DNA of 64,000 bases, from assembly GCF_000715075.1 (NCBI RefSeq), contig NC_134090.1, forward strand, positions 46,755,792 through 46,819,791, written 5' to 3'. The translations under genes and the position numbers were made by a program. The notes beneath the pieces were generated by a model, which saw nothing but the letters and a program-made list of their open reading frames with translations, was not told the DNA's origin and did no database searches. How positions within the stretch are numbered: position 1 is the stretch's first letter; the number at the start of each line of letters is the position of its first letter. The stretch comes from Nicotiana tabacum (Eukaryota; Streptophyta; Magnoliopsida; Solanales; Solanaceae). Of the stretch, positions 34,760-47,195 are shown in pieces.

Positions 34760-35446
34760 CTACATCAACACCGCTCCGAGGCCAACCCTCAAGGTATCAC
34801 AATAGACTGTATAAGACCCCGAACCTGTAGGCAGTATCAAAATTAGGGTTGTGGTCAAGGCTGTCTTGAGCTTCTGAAAGCTCGCCTTACACTCCTCCGT
34901 CCACTGAAATAGAGCACCCTTCTGGGTCAACCTGGTCATAGGGGCTGCAATCGATGAAAACCCCTCCACAAAACGACGGTAGTAGCCAGCCAAACCAAGG
35001 AAACTGCGGATCTCGGTAGCTGAGGATGGTTTGGGCCAACTCTGTATGGCCTCTATATTCTTCGGATCTACCTGAATACCTTCACTCGATATCACGTGGC
35101 CTAAGAATGCCATTGAATCCAACCAAAACTCACATTTCGAGAACTTAGCATATAACTTCTTCTCTCTCAGAGTCTGAAGCACAGTTCCCAGGTGCTGCTC
35201 ATGATCTTCCCGACTCCGGGAATACACCAGAATATCATCAATAAAGATAATGATGAACGAGTCAAGATATGGCCGGAACACACTGTGCATCAAATGCATA
35301 AAGGTTGTTGGGGCGTTGGTCAGCCCAAATGACATAACAAGGAACTCGTAATGGCTATACCGAGCCCTGAAAGCAGTCTTCGGGATATCTGGTTCCCGAA
35401 TCTTCAACTGATGGTAACCTGAGCGCAAATCAATCTTAGAAAACAC
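34760..35446 (-). CDS. pol: Reverse transcriptase palm/thumb and RNase H start of D (fragment)
   Basis: It begins [16 protein letters not shown]. It includes [33 protein letters not shown] (catalytic Asp pair), [42 protein letters not shown] and the RNase H entry [15 protein letters not shown] one-base deletion near 35464 separates it from the fingers. A TAG at 34760-34762 ends it. Confidence 0.9.
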   Translation of the reverse strand: MFSKIDLRSGYHQLKIREPDIPKTAFRARYSHYEFLVMSFGLTNAPTTFMHLMHSVFRPYLDSFIIIFIDDILVYSRSREDHEQHLGTVLQTLREKKLYAKFSKCEFWLDSMAFLGHVISSEGIQVDPKNIEAIQSWPKPSSATEIRSFLGLAGYYRRFVEGFSSIAAPMTRLTQKGALFQWTEECKASFQKLKTALTTTLILILPTGSGSYTVYCDTLRVGLGAVLM

Positions 35447-36183
35447 CCGTGCGCCCTGAAGCTGTCAAACAGATCATCAATACGAGGCAAAGGATAACGG
35501 TTCTTAACTGTAACTTTGTTCAATTGGCGATAATCAATACACATACGCATAGAACCATCTTTTTTCTTCATAAACAAGATAGGAGCACCCCAAGGCGATA
35601 CACTGGGCCGAATAAAACCCTTATCAAGCAATTCTTGTAACTGATCCTTCAACTCCTTCAACTCAGGAGGAGCCATACGATATGGGGGAATAGAAAAGGG
35701 CTGAGTGCCCGGCAAAAGATCAATGCCAAAATCAATATCTCTATCAGGCGGCATGCTTGGAAGATCAGCTGGAAACACATCGGGAAAATCCCGTACTACT
35801 GGAACTGAATCAACTGAAGGAGTATCAATGCTGACGTCTCTCACATAAGCTAAATACGCGGCACACCCCTTTCCAACCATACGCTGAGCTTTAAGAAAAG
35901 AGATAACTCTACTGGGAGTGTGATCTAAAGTACCACTCCACTCAACACGTGGAATACCTGGCATAGCCAGCGTCACGGTCTTGGCGTGACAATCAAGAAT
36001 AGCATAATGGGGCGACAACCAGTCCATGCCTAGAATAATATCAAAATCAACCATGTTGAGTAACAATAGATCTGCTCTAGTCTCAAAACCACGAATAGTA
36101 ACAAAACACGACCGATAAACGCGGTCCACGACAAGAGAATCTCCCACAGGAGTAGAAACATAAACAGGAGAACTCAACAAATC
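35404..36183 (-). CDS. pol: Protease C-terminal half and RT fingers of D (fragment)
   Basis: The first part is protease-like ([48 protein letters not shown]). RT fingers follow with [34 protein letters not shown] and [18 protein letters not shown]. The last 15 or so residues are out of frame because of a missing base near 35464 in the [14 protein letters not shown] region. Confidence 0.9.
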   Translation of the reverse strand, partial: DLLSSPVYVSTPVGDSLVVDRVYRSCFVTIRGFETRADLLLLNMVDFDIILGMDWLSPHYAILDCHAKTVTLAMPGIPRVEWSGTLDHTPSRVISFLKAQRMVGKGCAAYLAYVRDVSIDTPSVDSVPVVRDFPDVFPADLPSMPPDRDIDFGIDLLPGTQPFSIPPYRMAPPELKELKDQLQELLDKGFIRPSVSPWGAPILFMKKKDGSMRMCIDYRQLNKVTVKNRYPLPRIDDLFDSFRAHGCFLRLICAQVTIS

Positions 36184-36570
36184 TCAGGCTACACCCAAAT
36201 ATGGAGCAAAATAAGAAGACACATAAGAATAAGTGGAGCCTAGATCGAATAGAACCGATGCATCTCTGTGACAAACCAGTATAATACCTGTGATGAAAGA
36301 ATCGGAGGCCACAGCCTCGGTACGAGCAGGAATGGCATAATATCTGGCCTGGCCTCCCCCTCTAGGGCGACCTCTACCTACCCGACCTCCACCTCTAGCT
36401 GGATGAGTAGGTGGGGTAGCAACTGGAGCTGTAACCATAGCCTGAGAACTCTGCGAGGCACGTTGTGGCTGAGAAGTCTGTGGAGGTGCACCCCTCCCAA
36501 GTCTAGGGCACTCCCTCACCAAGTGGCATGTGTCACCACACTCGAAACAAGCTCTGGGAGGATGTGGTGG
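36184..36570 (-). CDS. pol: CCHC knuckle and protease active site of D (fragment)
   Basis: It contains the CCHC knuckle CFECGDTCHMVREC (36510-36555) with all ligands, read directly after a TAG at 36571. A Gly/Arg-rich linker follows, then the protease active site VLFDLGSTYSYVSS near 36240. DPG or DSG is usual, and here it is DLG, a P-to-L change that fits one C-to-T event. It ends at a TGA (36184-36186) that fits CGA to TGA. Confidence 0.85.
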   Translation of the reverse strand, partial: PPHPPRACFECGDTCHLVRECPRLGRGAPPQTSQPQRASQSSQAMVTAPVATPPTHPARGGGRVGRGRPRGGGQARYYAIPARTEAVASDSFITGIILVCHRDASVLFDLGSTYSYVSSYFAPYLGVA

Positions 36571-37776
36571 CTATGACTGCCTAGGGCCAGGTCTGCTAGA
36601 CTGACTTCTGAAAGCACCCCGCGCATGAGGCGCGCTAGAAACCGGAGGTGCATAATATGGCTCCTGAGATCTGGGAGGAGTTGGAGCATTGCTGGCTGCT
36701 GGAAAAGCTGAATGAATGGGGCGACTCATATAGCCCTAACCATGACGACCTGCAGCTGGGGTACGTGCACCAGAATAATGGCCCGACTCACGAGACCTCG
36801 TGGCCTCCCTCTCCTCCCTCTCCCTAGCATGCATACCCTCAATCCTCCTAGCAATACTCACCACCTGCTGATAAGAAATGTCCGTCTCCAACTCACGAGC
36901 CATACTAGATCTGATGGGAGGAATAAGCCCCTCAATAAACCAGCGAATCCTCTCGCGGACAGTAGCAACCAAGGCTGGTGCATGACTAGCCAATCTGGTG
37001 TAACAGATAGCATACTTTGAAATAGTCATAGCTCCCTAGCACAAATTCTCAAACTATGCGCGCCATGCGTCCCTGAGGCTTTGAGGAACGAACTCTCTCA
37101 AGAACATATCTGAGAACTGGGTCCACGTCAGTGAAGCAGCCTCGTCTGGACTGTCTAACTCATAGGTGTGCCACCACTCATAGGCAGCTCCCCGAAGTTG
37201 GAAAGCAGTGAAGGAAACCCCGCTCGATCCGGTAATACCCATAGTGCGAAGAATACGGTGGCAATCCTACAGAAATCCCAAGGCATCATTTGTCGCTAGT
37301 CCACTGAAAACCGGAGGATCATACTTCTTGAACCTCTCGAGTCTCCGCTGCTCATCTTCAGAAGCAGCTGCCCCATCCTCGGGCTGAACTGGTACTGAAG
37401 TCTATACAGGAATGATCTCTAGGACCTGCTCAACCTCCACTCGCTGCTCAGAAGTGAGGGCGATGAGAGTCTGTGCCCCTCCCCCAGCCTGGGATGTGGC
37501 TGCAGTAAGGGGAAGCAACCCTGCCTGAGCCAGCGTGGTGTACATACTCATAAACTATGGCAATGTCTCCTGAAGGGCTGGAGTAGTAGTGGTTGTAGGC
37601 GTGTCGTGTGCCTGAACTCCAGTTGGATCTGCTGGCGGTACCTCAGCGGCAGCTCGCGCAGGTGCTCTGGCTGCACCCCGTGCGCGTCCACGGCCTCTGC
37701 CCCGGCCCTTGCCTCTGACGGCTGCAGGAGGGGGTGCGGGTGCCTGATCATTCCGAGTAGCACGTGTCCTCACCAT
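36571..37776 (-). pseudogene. gag: gag of element D
   Basis: The ATG at 37774-37776 starts MVRTRATRNDQAP, followed by a Gly/Arg- and Pro/Ala-rich N-terminus. The capsid region runs GVSFTAFQLRGAAYEWWHTY, LTWTQFSDMFLREFVPQSLRD (37054-37242) and ASHAPALVATVRERIRWFIEGL (36736-37029). One frame runs through the whole gene, broken only by TAG codons at 37402, 37267, 37054, 37036, 36736 and 36571. All six fit CAG to TAG. Confidence 0.85.
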
Positions 37777-37963
37777 CTGTGAGAGAATAGAAGACAGAAG
37801 TTTAGAATTGATGTCAAAAATATCGCACGACAAGGAAATCAATGAAGTGAAGAATTTTCCTAAACAGTTACATAGCCTCTCGTAGATAAGTACAGACGTC
37901 TCTGTATCGATCAGCGAGACTCTAAATAACTGGCCTGTGTTCCGTGACTCCTATGAACCTAGA

Positions 37964-37975
37964 GCTCTAATACCA
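37964..37975 (-). other. Primer-binding site of element D
   Basis: The minus strand reads TGGTATTAGAGC, one C-to-T change from the iMet primer site, three bases from the LTR edge. Confidence 0.8.
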
Positions 37976-37978
37976 ACT

Positions 37979-38753
37979 TGTCACAACCCTAGTTCACCAA
38001 CCGTGAACATGTCATAACGGCACCTAGTCTCCGTGACCAGGTAAGCCTAACACTTGCGGAAACATAATAATTGCGGAAAAATAGAATACCATATTTAATT
38101 ATCTAAAAAGGAAATTGTACTGAATGCCGCTCGGCATATACGACTCAATATCTCAAGACTAAAACAATCCCAAAACCCGGAAACTCACGGGAAAACACAG
38201 GCTACAGAAATGTATAGTGAGGCTCCAAACTCCAGAATATCTAACAAACGGAAGGAAAGAGAACTAAGTACTAAAGATAGAATAAAGAGGGAGACTCGTC
38301 GGTCTGCGGACGCAATAGATCTACCTAGAAGTCTCCGTAGTCCTCCTGCGTCACTGATAGTGCGCCTGAGTAGAGGTACCTGGATCTGCACATGAAAAAC
38401 ATGCGCAGAAGAGGCGTGAGTACACCACAGCGGTACTCAGTAAGTGCTAAGCCTAACCTCGGTTGGGTAGTGACGAGGAAGGTCAGGGCCCTACTGAGGT
38501 TATATAAAATATAAAGATGGCAGGATAAGATAAGTAGTGCAATTGAGAACCTACAGTAAGAATCTATGCAGGATAATAAGAGTACAATAACGGAAACAAT
38601 GATGAAAGCAAACCATAAGGAAAGTAACCGGGGATCTCTAAGTATCCCGAGGATCTCTTAGTATCTTCGACATGTACTAGGGATCACTTGGTATCCCGAG
38701 GATCTCTCGGTATCCTCAATATATGCTAGGGATCTCTTGGTATCCTCAATATG
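37979..38753 (-). mobile_element. Element D 5' LTR, first part
   Basis: It parallels the start of the 29952 LTR almost base for base. It carries the acceptor-like CAG at 38386-38388 and the first part of the 47-bp array from about 38632. It stops at the Ogre TSD ATATG (38749-38753). Confidence 0.9.
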
Positions 38754-41700
38754 TGTCATACCTCTTTTTTCCTACACCCGAAGGTATATAAGGGAGTTTT
38801 TCCAATTAAAGTGATATTATTCGAAATGGGATTATTTAATTATTTTAGAGTCGCCACCTGGGATAATTTATGGTGTCCCAAGTCACCGGTTAAAATTCCG
38901 AATCTAGGAAAGTATTGACTCTGTATTACAGTCCGCGAGCCAGAAATACAGGTAAGGAATTCTGTTAACCCGAGAGAAGGTGTTAGGCATTCCCGAGTTC
39001 CGTGGTTCTAGCACGGTTGCTCTACTGATATGTCCGGCTTAATTATCTGATTTAGAACAATTTGAACCTACGTGCAATTTTATCTTTAATCGTTTTTTAT
39101 TTAAGAAAATTATCTTGAAATGGGTTACGCGTACGTATACCCATTTGTTTGGCGCATCAAAAATCATGTCACGCGTACGTGTCCATGATTAATAACGCTT
39201 TATTAATGTTAAGAAAATTAGGACAAAATTACGCGTACTCCGATTTTGCTTTTAGAATTGTAATTATGTCATGCGAACATGTATACAACCACGATAGTAT
39301 TTTATCAAAATTAAGATTGTTTCGCCCGATGTTGCGCGAATGCATACGTTGTTAAGATTTGGATTTGGGTCACATAAATGTGCACCCGAGTTATGGATTA
39401 AAGTCGCGCCTAAAGCAACTACGTGTTTTATCTCCGCGAGTGCCATGGAGTTTTGATGAATGGCATGCCTCGAATTCTAAAATTGAGTTAAAATTTAATT
39501 AAAGCGAGGGTCACGCAATTGTCATTTTTGTTTAGCATGACTAAATTAAATTCTTACATTAATTAGTTAATTCGCTCCCACCTATGAAACTGTGCTTACT
39601 ATTTTAATTTGCAGCCTTTATTACTCATTAATTAAACAGCCATTTGTAAGACTAACTAGCTTTACACTAAAGTAGAGACATTTATCGAGAATAACCACCG
39701 TTTGCATTCTTGAGCCTTAGGCTTGAAATATGGAATTCCAACAATTAAATGACTTTTATCATGGCATTATAACACCCAGATTTTATTATATGGACTGGCC
39801 TAAACCACTTAAGGCAAAGTCGCATAATTAATAAACCAAACAATATTCAACATTCGAATGCAAGTAATTTTCCTTAAACAAATATACTACTAGTGTAAAT
39901 GAAGAAAGAAAATAAAGTTGATATTAAGCCCAATGCATAACATAACCAAAACTCAACCCGTTCATCCTCCCGATTACCCGGATTTCTGTCTCATTTAGCA
40001 GTAATCCCAACACCCGACTAATGACTATTCTTTTATACTTCTTCAATTAACGGACTGATGATTTAATTAACACAAGGCTACCCGGTTTAGGCTCAAACCT
40101 GAGCCCATCAGCCTTCCTTATTTTATTTACTAACGAGCCCAGATAATATCTAAATCCTGGCCCCAAAGGGAGCCCAGTATCATGTTACCAATGCCAGCCC
40201 AATCCAATGACATAATGTGATGGCCACGCAGGGATTTAAGGTCGAATCCATGCAGCCACATGATCGATTCATAGGTTATCCAAATTACACCAACAACCTT
40301 TTTGAACATATACAAGTAAAAAGTTTTTGCAACCTTGTATAAACATAGATACTACTAAACTAGAAAACACCCCTAATACTGACAGTTTCCAAACCAGTAC
40401 ATCAGAATCTGGTTCCCTCATAAATTCTAGAAAATCATATTAAAGCTTTCAATATAATCCTTAGACATTTCAAATTCATTCAGGAACGAATGTAAACACA
40501 TAACATGTTTATCAAATACTTTGAACCATGCTGATTCTCAAATAAGCATCATACGCACATGTCCAATTATCCATACATACAACTATTGAATATGTACATC
40601 AGAATCATACATACATATCCAATTACCCATACATACAATTATTGAATATGTACAGCATAATCATACATACATATCCAATTACCCATATATATAACTATTG
40701 AACATGCACGGCATTAAATGTGCAAATGATAGCTTAGATAACCTCTAAAATTACATATTTATTACAGAATGTTAAAGTAGTACGAGAAGCAGGGAAACTA
40801 AGTTCAAATGCAGCCTGTATCAAATAATCAATCATCATGCAAGGTCTAAGAAAGTACCTGAGAATAAGGAAAAAATAAAGAGGGAGTGATGAAGCAGTAA
40901 TCAATAGCAACTAACCCAGTTTAATCTTCAGCAATGTAACAATAACTTCAAAAATCAAAACAGCTTCAAACCAGAACTTCTCAGAATTACATCATTTTTT
41001 CAACCCAGAACCAGAACCTTTTTTAAAAAAAAAATCTGACTAACAAACCAATTTAAAGAACAGAACTAAGACCAATTTATATCAAAAGATTGCAGAAATT
41101 TCTTATGTAATTTTTAGTCGTTTCTCCAACTCTCTTTCTGCATCTATTTCTGTGTATCTCTCTTCCTATATCTCTCTTAGAATCTCCTCCTTCCCTCTAT
41201 ATCTGAAGCTCTATATTATAGGCAACTGGAAATGCCCCTTGGATTCATAAAATGACCTTTCAATATTTTAAAATGATTTCACTTACTCAATTAATGCACT
41301 TCTAACCCTACCACTATTAGAATCTTCTTAAGTTAGGTGAATACCCCTTTTTATTAAACAATGCTCAAGTTGTACTCTGAAACCCTACTTATTTGATTAG
41401 AACTACTGAAAATTCTGACTATTTGCAAACTTGCACAAACAATTCTATAAAACAAAATCATCAAGCAACCAAACCAAACAACATCAGAAAAATAGTTTAT
41501 GCCAGAAGATTGGTCGAGTTTTCAATTGAAATCGACCAAAGAAAAGAAAAAGAGATGAGGAAAGACGAACATTAGAATAATACCAATTAAACTACAAATA
41601 TAGAAAAATAGGACAGAAGAACTCACCGATCAGTAGTAACTGAAGAGAACCTTCGAATCTTTCAAAATTTTTAAACCAGATCTTGACTTTAAATGTGTGT

Positions 41701-42937
41701 TCTTATCAAGAACACACAGATAAAGTCAAGATTAGCTTAAAGTAACAACGAATCTTGACTCTGTTAGTTTTAGGTGTGAAAACTTAGATTCACTATTCAA
41801 CATGTTCTGGTTTAATTCGAGGGTAATGAGTCGTGGATTGAGGAAGAGGAGAGGGAGGGGGCTTCAGGGTGTTAATTTGGGAAGGATTGGAGCCGGCGCC
41901 GCCACCGGAAGGCTGTGGTGAATGGTGGCGGCTGCTAGGGTTTTTACCTTTTAAATCTAGATTCGAACAGTTTTAAGGATGTTCGAAAGAAACTAGCTAT
42001 GGATTATGAAAGAGGAGATCAAGGGGGTTCTGGGGTGTGAGTTTGGTGGAGAAAGGAGCCGGGGCCGCCACCGGAAGGCGGTGGGGAATGGTGGCGGCTG
42101 GTCTCTAGGGTTTGGGTGAGGAAGATGAGATGGGGGGTTATGAGGGGGTGGGGTCTGTTTGGTCAAATATATACTGAGGGTGAGGCTAAATCCAGGCTGT
42201 TTGATCAAACGAGATCAACAGCTTGGATTATTTGATTGGTTTGAACGGTGTCATTTGTTAGGGTTAGAGGCTGGATCGGGTTCAGGGGAAAATGGTTTAG
42301 GGTCGGGTTTAATGGGTAATGGGTTAAGTCCTGGACGTTGGATGTGGGGAATGGACGGTTGAGATTGGTTGACACTGAAACGACGTCGTTTAAGTCGTCT
42401 CTGAGGTTTGAATTGAATGGACCGGGTATGGCATGTTTTGGGCTGGGTTAATTGATTTGGGCTTGGGATTTAATTTAAATTTGGCCCAAATTTTATTCCC
42501 TCTCTTTTATTAACTCTTTTTTCTTTTCTTTTCTTCTTTTTCTTTCAAAAATTAAAACTCAAAAATCTTAAATTAAATTATAAAACACCAAATTAACTCT
42601 AATTAATAATTATCACAAATAATTAAATGCCAAATTAAAAGAAAATCACACAATTTGACTAAAATTACAAAAATATGTTATTATTTTTTGAATTTTCATT
42701 TTTGTAAAACACCTAATTATTAATTAATTCCAAAAAATGTAAAAATCAAATCTTAAATGCCAATGCAATATTTTTGTATTTTTAATGCATTAATAAAATT
42801 AAACATGCCCACAAATATATGCAAACAATCAGGAAAATCGCACAGTAATTCCTAGAATAGCACATAATTAAAGAAAAGACCTAATTTTGGGAATTCTTTT
42901 GGAGTAATTTGTGTGAGGCAAAAATCACGTGCTCACA
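38754..42937 (-). mobile_element. Ogre element 3' LTR, full length
   Basis: It is 4184 bp, plus strand from TGTCATACCTC to GTGCTCACA. The segment 40310-42474 is absent from the other LTR. That unique part has imperfect repeats: CATACATATCCAATTACCC units at about 40560-40700, and two GC-rich copies with GCCGCCACCGGAAGG at about 41895 and 42065. The hairpin near the sense 3' end is at 38856-38883. Confidence 0.9.
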
Positions 42938-42950
42938 ACTGCCCCTCTTT
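42938..42950 (-). other. Polypurine tract of Ogre element
   Basis: The minus strand reads AAAGAGGGGCAGT directly before the 3' LTR, which begins TGTGAGCACG in sense. Confidence 0.85.
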
Positions 42951-45900
42951 GTCCGAAAACACGAAGAGTTTTCGTGCAAAGATAAAGTGAGCGGATACGA
43001 GCGATTTTTGCCTGTTTGAACACTCCGTGGGAAGCATTTTTTGAAAGATTTGACCGAACCTCTGCTTCAAAGGCTTTCTACATATCCTTGGCTATAAAGG
43101 AATCAGGTCAATGTAGTTTGGGAAGTTTCGGTAGCTGGGGCTACCATGAAGCTGCGGTTTTACTGTTACTGCTATTGCTGTTGCTGATAATGCCTACTAA
43201 CCTCCTTATTACACCATGACAAAAATGAAGAAGCTAGACTAAGCTATAATCTATGTTTTACAAAGATTTATTTCCAAACTTGATCTTGTGACTGATGTTG
43301 CCTCGTTGACTTGTATCTTCCTCATAAGTTCCTTTGTGGCTGACTTGAATGGTATTCTTTGAAATGCCTTCCCTTCTTCTCCAGGCGGGCACCTGATTGC
43401 TGACCCTTTAAATGTCTTCCTTTGACTATTGTTTCTTTTCCTTTGTTCTCCAAGCGGGCTCCTGACTACTTGAAATTTGAATTGTATTCCCTTGTTCTCC
43501 AGGTGGGCTCCTGATTTCTGAGACTCGAAATGTATTCCCTTGTTCTCCAGGTGGGCTCCTGATTGCTGAAACTTGAACTGTATTCCCTTGTTCTCCAGGT
43601 GGGCTCCTGATTTCAACAAAATAGACAAAAGCAAAGAAAATTTCTGCCCCAGTTTGGTAGCTGGGTATATATATGAGTGTAAACTAAATCATGTTACCAA
43701 ACATCAGTAAGAACTTGAAAGCGGAAACTTGGATAGTACTCCCTTGTTCTCCAGGTGGGCGCCTGATTGCTAAAACTTGAATTGTTGTTCCTTGTTCTTC
43801 AGGTGGACGCCTGATTACTGAATCTTTAACGGTTGTTCCTTGTTCTCCAGGTGGACGCCTGATTGTTGTTACTTAGACTGTTCTTCCTTGTTCTCCAGGT
43901 GGACGCCTATTGCTGATACTTCAACTGTTCTTCCTTGTTCTCCAGGTGGACGCCTGATTGCTGATACTTCAACTGTTGTTCCTTGTTCTCCAGGTGGACG
44001 CCTGATTGCAACAAAAATAGACAAAACAAAGAAAGTTTTCTGCCCCAGTTTGGTAGCTGGGCGCATCTGTGAGTGTTAAACTGAAGCATATTACCAAATA
44101 TTAATAAGAATTTGAAAGCTAAGTCCCATTATCCAGGGGGGTCCTGACAACTCTTAACTAAATGACAATTTTAAATCTAAGCTACATCTTTTAAAGGCAT
44201 GATTTTTTGCTAAATCTTGTTATCTAAACCAGTTTTAAACTATGTTCCATTATCCAAGAGGGTCCGGACAACTCTTATGCGAACTTTAAAACCAACTTAT
44301 ATTCCTTTTGGTGACATTTGTCCCATTTTTACTACTTATGATTGTTTTAGGGTTTAACCTAGGTCCCATTTTCCAGGAGGGTCCTGAAAACTCTTTAATT
44401 AACGACTATCCTAACAATAAAAGTTTTAAAGCCAACTTATATTTTTTGGGGGTACATTTATACTAGATCTTGCTACTCATGATTGTTTTGGATTTTAAAC
44501 TGGGTCCCATTTTCCAGGAGGGTCCTGATCAAACCTGCATGGTACTTGCTTTCCTCACAGGGTACTTCCTGAAACAAATGTCATCTTTGCCCCTGTTTCA
44601 AATCAAAGAAGATCTTGTTAGTTTAAAACGTGGTGGTTAGTTGTGGCATTCTTGCTGGGGATGGTTTTCTCTTTGCCATGCTTTGCTTCAACAGACTGCC
44701 TTGAACCGGTCGAAAGGACTATTTTGACATCATGACTGATCCTTAACTGCAGGATCCCCAACTGTTGTTTTCACTTCTGACCCTTCTATCTGAACTAGTA
44801 TATATCCCATGACATTACTGAACCATTCCACCGATTCCACTTTTGCTTACACCCTATGTCTCATTTTTCATCATATTACCTCCAGCATGTCCTAGCCGTA
44901 TTTTACTTTGTGTAATTTCGAATCTTGGTAGTATACTTTGATATTCCTTCTTATTTGTTGGAACAAAGCTAACTTTGGAAGAGCTTCAGAGGAGTAAAAA
45001 TTAACAGCAATGAAATGCGACGATTTTGAGAATTAAGAATAAAGAAGAAAGTCCAAATTTGGATGACTGTTGGGGATAGGAAAAAGGAACTTATCTGAGT
45101 GGAGTCACTGGCACCAATGATCACGGTATGCATTTTGGATTCATCCTCCCAGTATTTTTAACCAATCTCATTTCCAATTGTTTTACTTTGTTCTCCAAGA
45201 TTTTCACAACCCAATTTTACTTTCCGCCAACTTACGGACCTTGTTCGACTTGTAGTGCCCTGAAGGGTTTTCACAAAGTAACCTCTCTTATTTGTTTGTT
45301 CCTCAATTCCTTGTCGCCTTATGGTGCCCGCGAAGGTTTTTACCGATAAGACTCTCTTATTTTTACTTTCTCTAAGCTTTTGTCGCCTCATGGTGCCTGT
45401 GAAGGTTTTCACCGATAAGATTTTCTCATTTTCATCACTTTTCGTGCTTGGACCAGAGTGTTATCCTGATATGAATCACCTCTATTTGCTCAACTTGGCA
45501 TCTCTCGAAGACTGATCGGAAGGTCTTTCTTTGGACTGTAATATGGGCTTTTGGATGGGGTTAGAAATAAAAGGGTATCAAAGGCTCAAAACAATTTGAC
45601 ATGGGTTTAACATTACAACTCTTGGAATCACATTTCTTATTACAAGTACAACCTCTGCCCCAGTTTCTTGCATTGGGGATGCTTTGATATTTTTTTTTAC
45701 TATGACCGAGCCGTGAGGCTGCCTACGTATCCTTAACAGGAATCAGGTCAAACGTAGTTCACACCTGAATTTCTTTGTTGTTATGCTTTCTTTTTTTTCA
45801 CTTCTTTTCTTTTCTCTTTTCTCTTTTCTCTTTCTTTTCCTTTCTCTTTTTCTTTCCTTTTCTTTTCTTTTTGTTATTGATTCTAAAAGAGGGGTATCAA

Positions 45901-46028
45901 AGAAACAAATGCGGCTCAAAAGGGGGAACAGAGGGTAGAGTGTTTAGATGGCAGAATAATTTGCCTTCGTCATTTCAATCTTCGAAACAATGCCAAATAC
46001 AAACAATCAACAATTATACCAAAGAAAA
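42951..46028 (-). repeat. Ogre 3' untranslated region with tandem repeats
   Basis: Between the integrase end and the 3' LTR there is no coding sequence. From about 43370 to 44010 a unit of about 47 bp with CTTGTTCTCCAGGTGG and CGCCTGATTGCTG repeats about eleven times, interrupted near 43640-43735. At 44120-44530 a related TTTTCCAGGAGGGTCCTGA unit recurs four times at wider spacing. A TTTGGTAGCTGGG block is duplicated at 43652 and 44050. A pyrimidine tract covers 45775-45885. Two hairpin cassettes lie at 43078-43116 and 45723-45757. Confidence 0.8.
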
Positions 46029-46766
46029 TCATGCATAATATCTCTTTACTGCATCAGAATTGATAGCCATATCTATGCATTTTCCTTCGATATCTGTTAA
46101 ACATAGAGCGCCATTGGATAATACTCTGGTCACAATGAATGGCCCTTGCCAATTCGGGGCGAACTTGCCTTTTGCTTCAACCCGATGTGGAAAAATACGT
46201 TTCAGCACTTGCTGACCCACTTCAAACTTTCGGGGACGCACCCTTTTGTTGTATGCTCTTGCCATTCTTTTTTGATATAACTGGCCATAACATACTGCTG
46301 CCAATCTTTTTTCATCAATCAAGTTCAACTGCTCCAAACGGGTTTTGACCCACTCATCATCATCAATCTTAGCCTCAGCGACAATCCGAAGGGAAGGGAT
46401 TTCAACTTCTGCAGGTATTACTGCTTCAGTGCCATATACCAACAAATAATGAGTTGCGCCTACCGAAGTACGAACAGTAGTGCGATATCCCAACAACGCA
46501 AATGGTAATTTTTCGTGCCATTGCCTCGAACCTTATACCATTTTCCGAAGTATCTTCTTTATGTTTTTGTTGGTTGCCTCGACTGCTCCATTTGCCTTGG
46601 GACGATATGGGGTAGAATTGCAATGTGTAATCTTAAACTGTTGACATACCTCTTCCATCAAGTTACTGTTAAGATTAGCACCATTATCTGTGATGATCAC
46701 CTTTGGGATTCCGAATCGACAGATGATATTTGAGTGAACAAAATAGACCACTACTTTCTTGGTCAC
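46029..46766 (-). CDS. pol: Ogre integrase core and C-terminus (fragment)
   Basis: One frame with a single TAA at 46533-46535. It includes GIPKVIITDNGANLNS (second Asp) and RPKANGAVEATNKNIKKIL (Glu), then LLGYRTTVRTSVGATHYLLVYG and the C-terminal KFAPNWQGPFIV. These are typical of the Tat lineage and differ clearly from the Tekay-type integrases of A, B and D. The stop fits CAA to TAA. No chromodomain follows, as expected for Tat. Confidence 0.9.
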
Positions 46767-46790
46767 TGATTTGAAAGTTTTGGCCTCAAC

Positions 46791-47192
46791 CTACTTGGTG
46801 AAATAATCAATGGCTACCAGAATGAACCTGTGTCCGTTGGATGCTGCTGGCTCAATTGGTCCAATGACATCCATGCCCCAAGCAACGAAGGGCCATGGTG
46901 CAGACATTGTGTGCAATTCCGATGGTGGAGAATGAATCAAATCTCCGTGTATCTGGCACTGATGACATTTGCGCACAAAATTGATACAATCTTGCTCCAT
47001 GGTAAGCCAATAATAGCCTGCACGGAGAATTTTCTTTGCCAGCACGTACCCGCTCATATGTGGTCCGCAAACTCCCGAATGTACTTCAGACATGACAGCC
47101 GTAGCTTGTCTAGCATCTATGCATCTTAATAATCCAAGGTCTGGTGTTCTCTTATACAAAACTCCTCCACTTAAGAAGAATCCATTTGCCAA
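46791..47192 (-). CDS. pol: Ogre integrase zinc finger and first Asp (fragment)
   Basis: It shows the HHCC finger (HSGVCGPHMSG, later CHQCQIHG) and the first catalytic Asp in FVAWGMDVIGPI. It ends DYFTK before a TAG (46791-46793), where the family usually continues with Trp. The following frame at 46766 is the same frame, so the two segments form one integrase with a single stop. Confidence 0.9.
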   Translation of the reverse strand: MANGFFLSGGVLYKRTPDLGLLRCIDARQATAVMSEVHSGVCGPHMSGYVLAKKILRAGYYWLTMEQDCINFVRKCHQCQIHGDLIHSPPSELHTMSAPWPFVAWGMDVIGPIEPAASNGHRFILVAIDYFTK

Positions 47193-47195
47193 CCG

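Noticed and set aside
43840..44079. Cys-rich repeated peptide frame
   Set aside because: It is a product of the approximately 47-bp tandem repeat and is antisense to the element.
45775..46038. Phe/Leu-rich 87-codon frame resembling a membrane peptide
   Set aside because: It is the translation of a pyrimidine tract in the Ogre 3' UTR.
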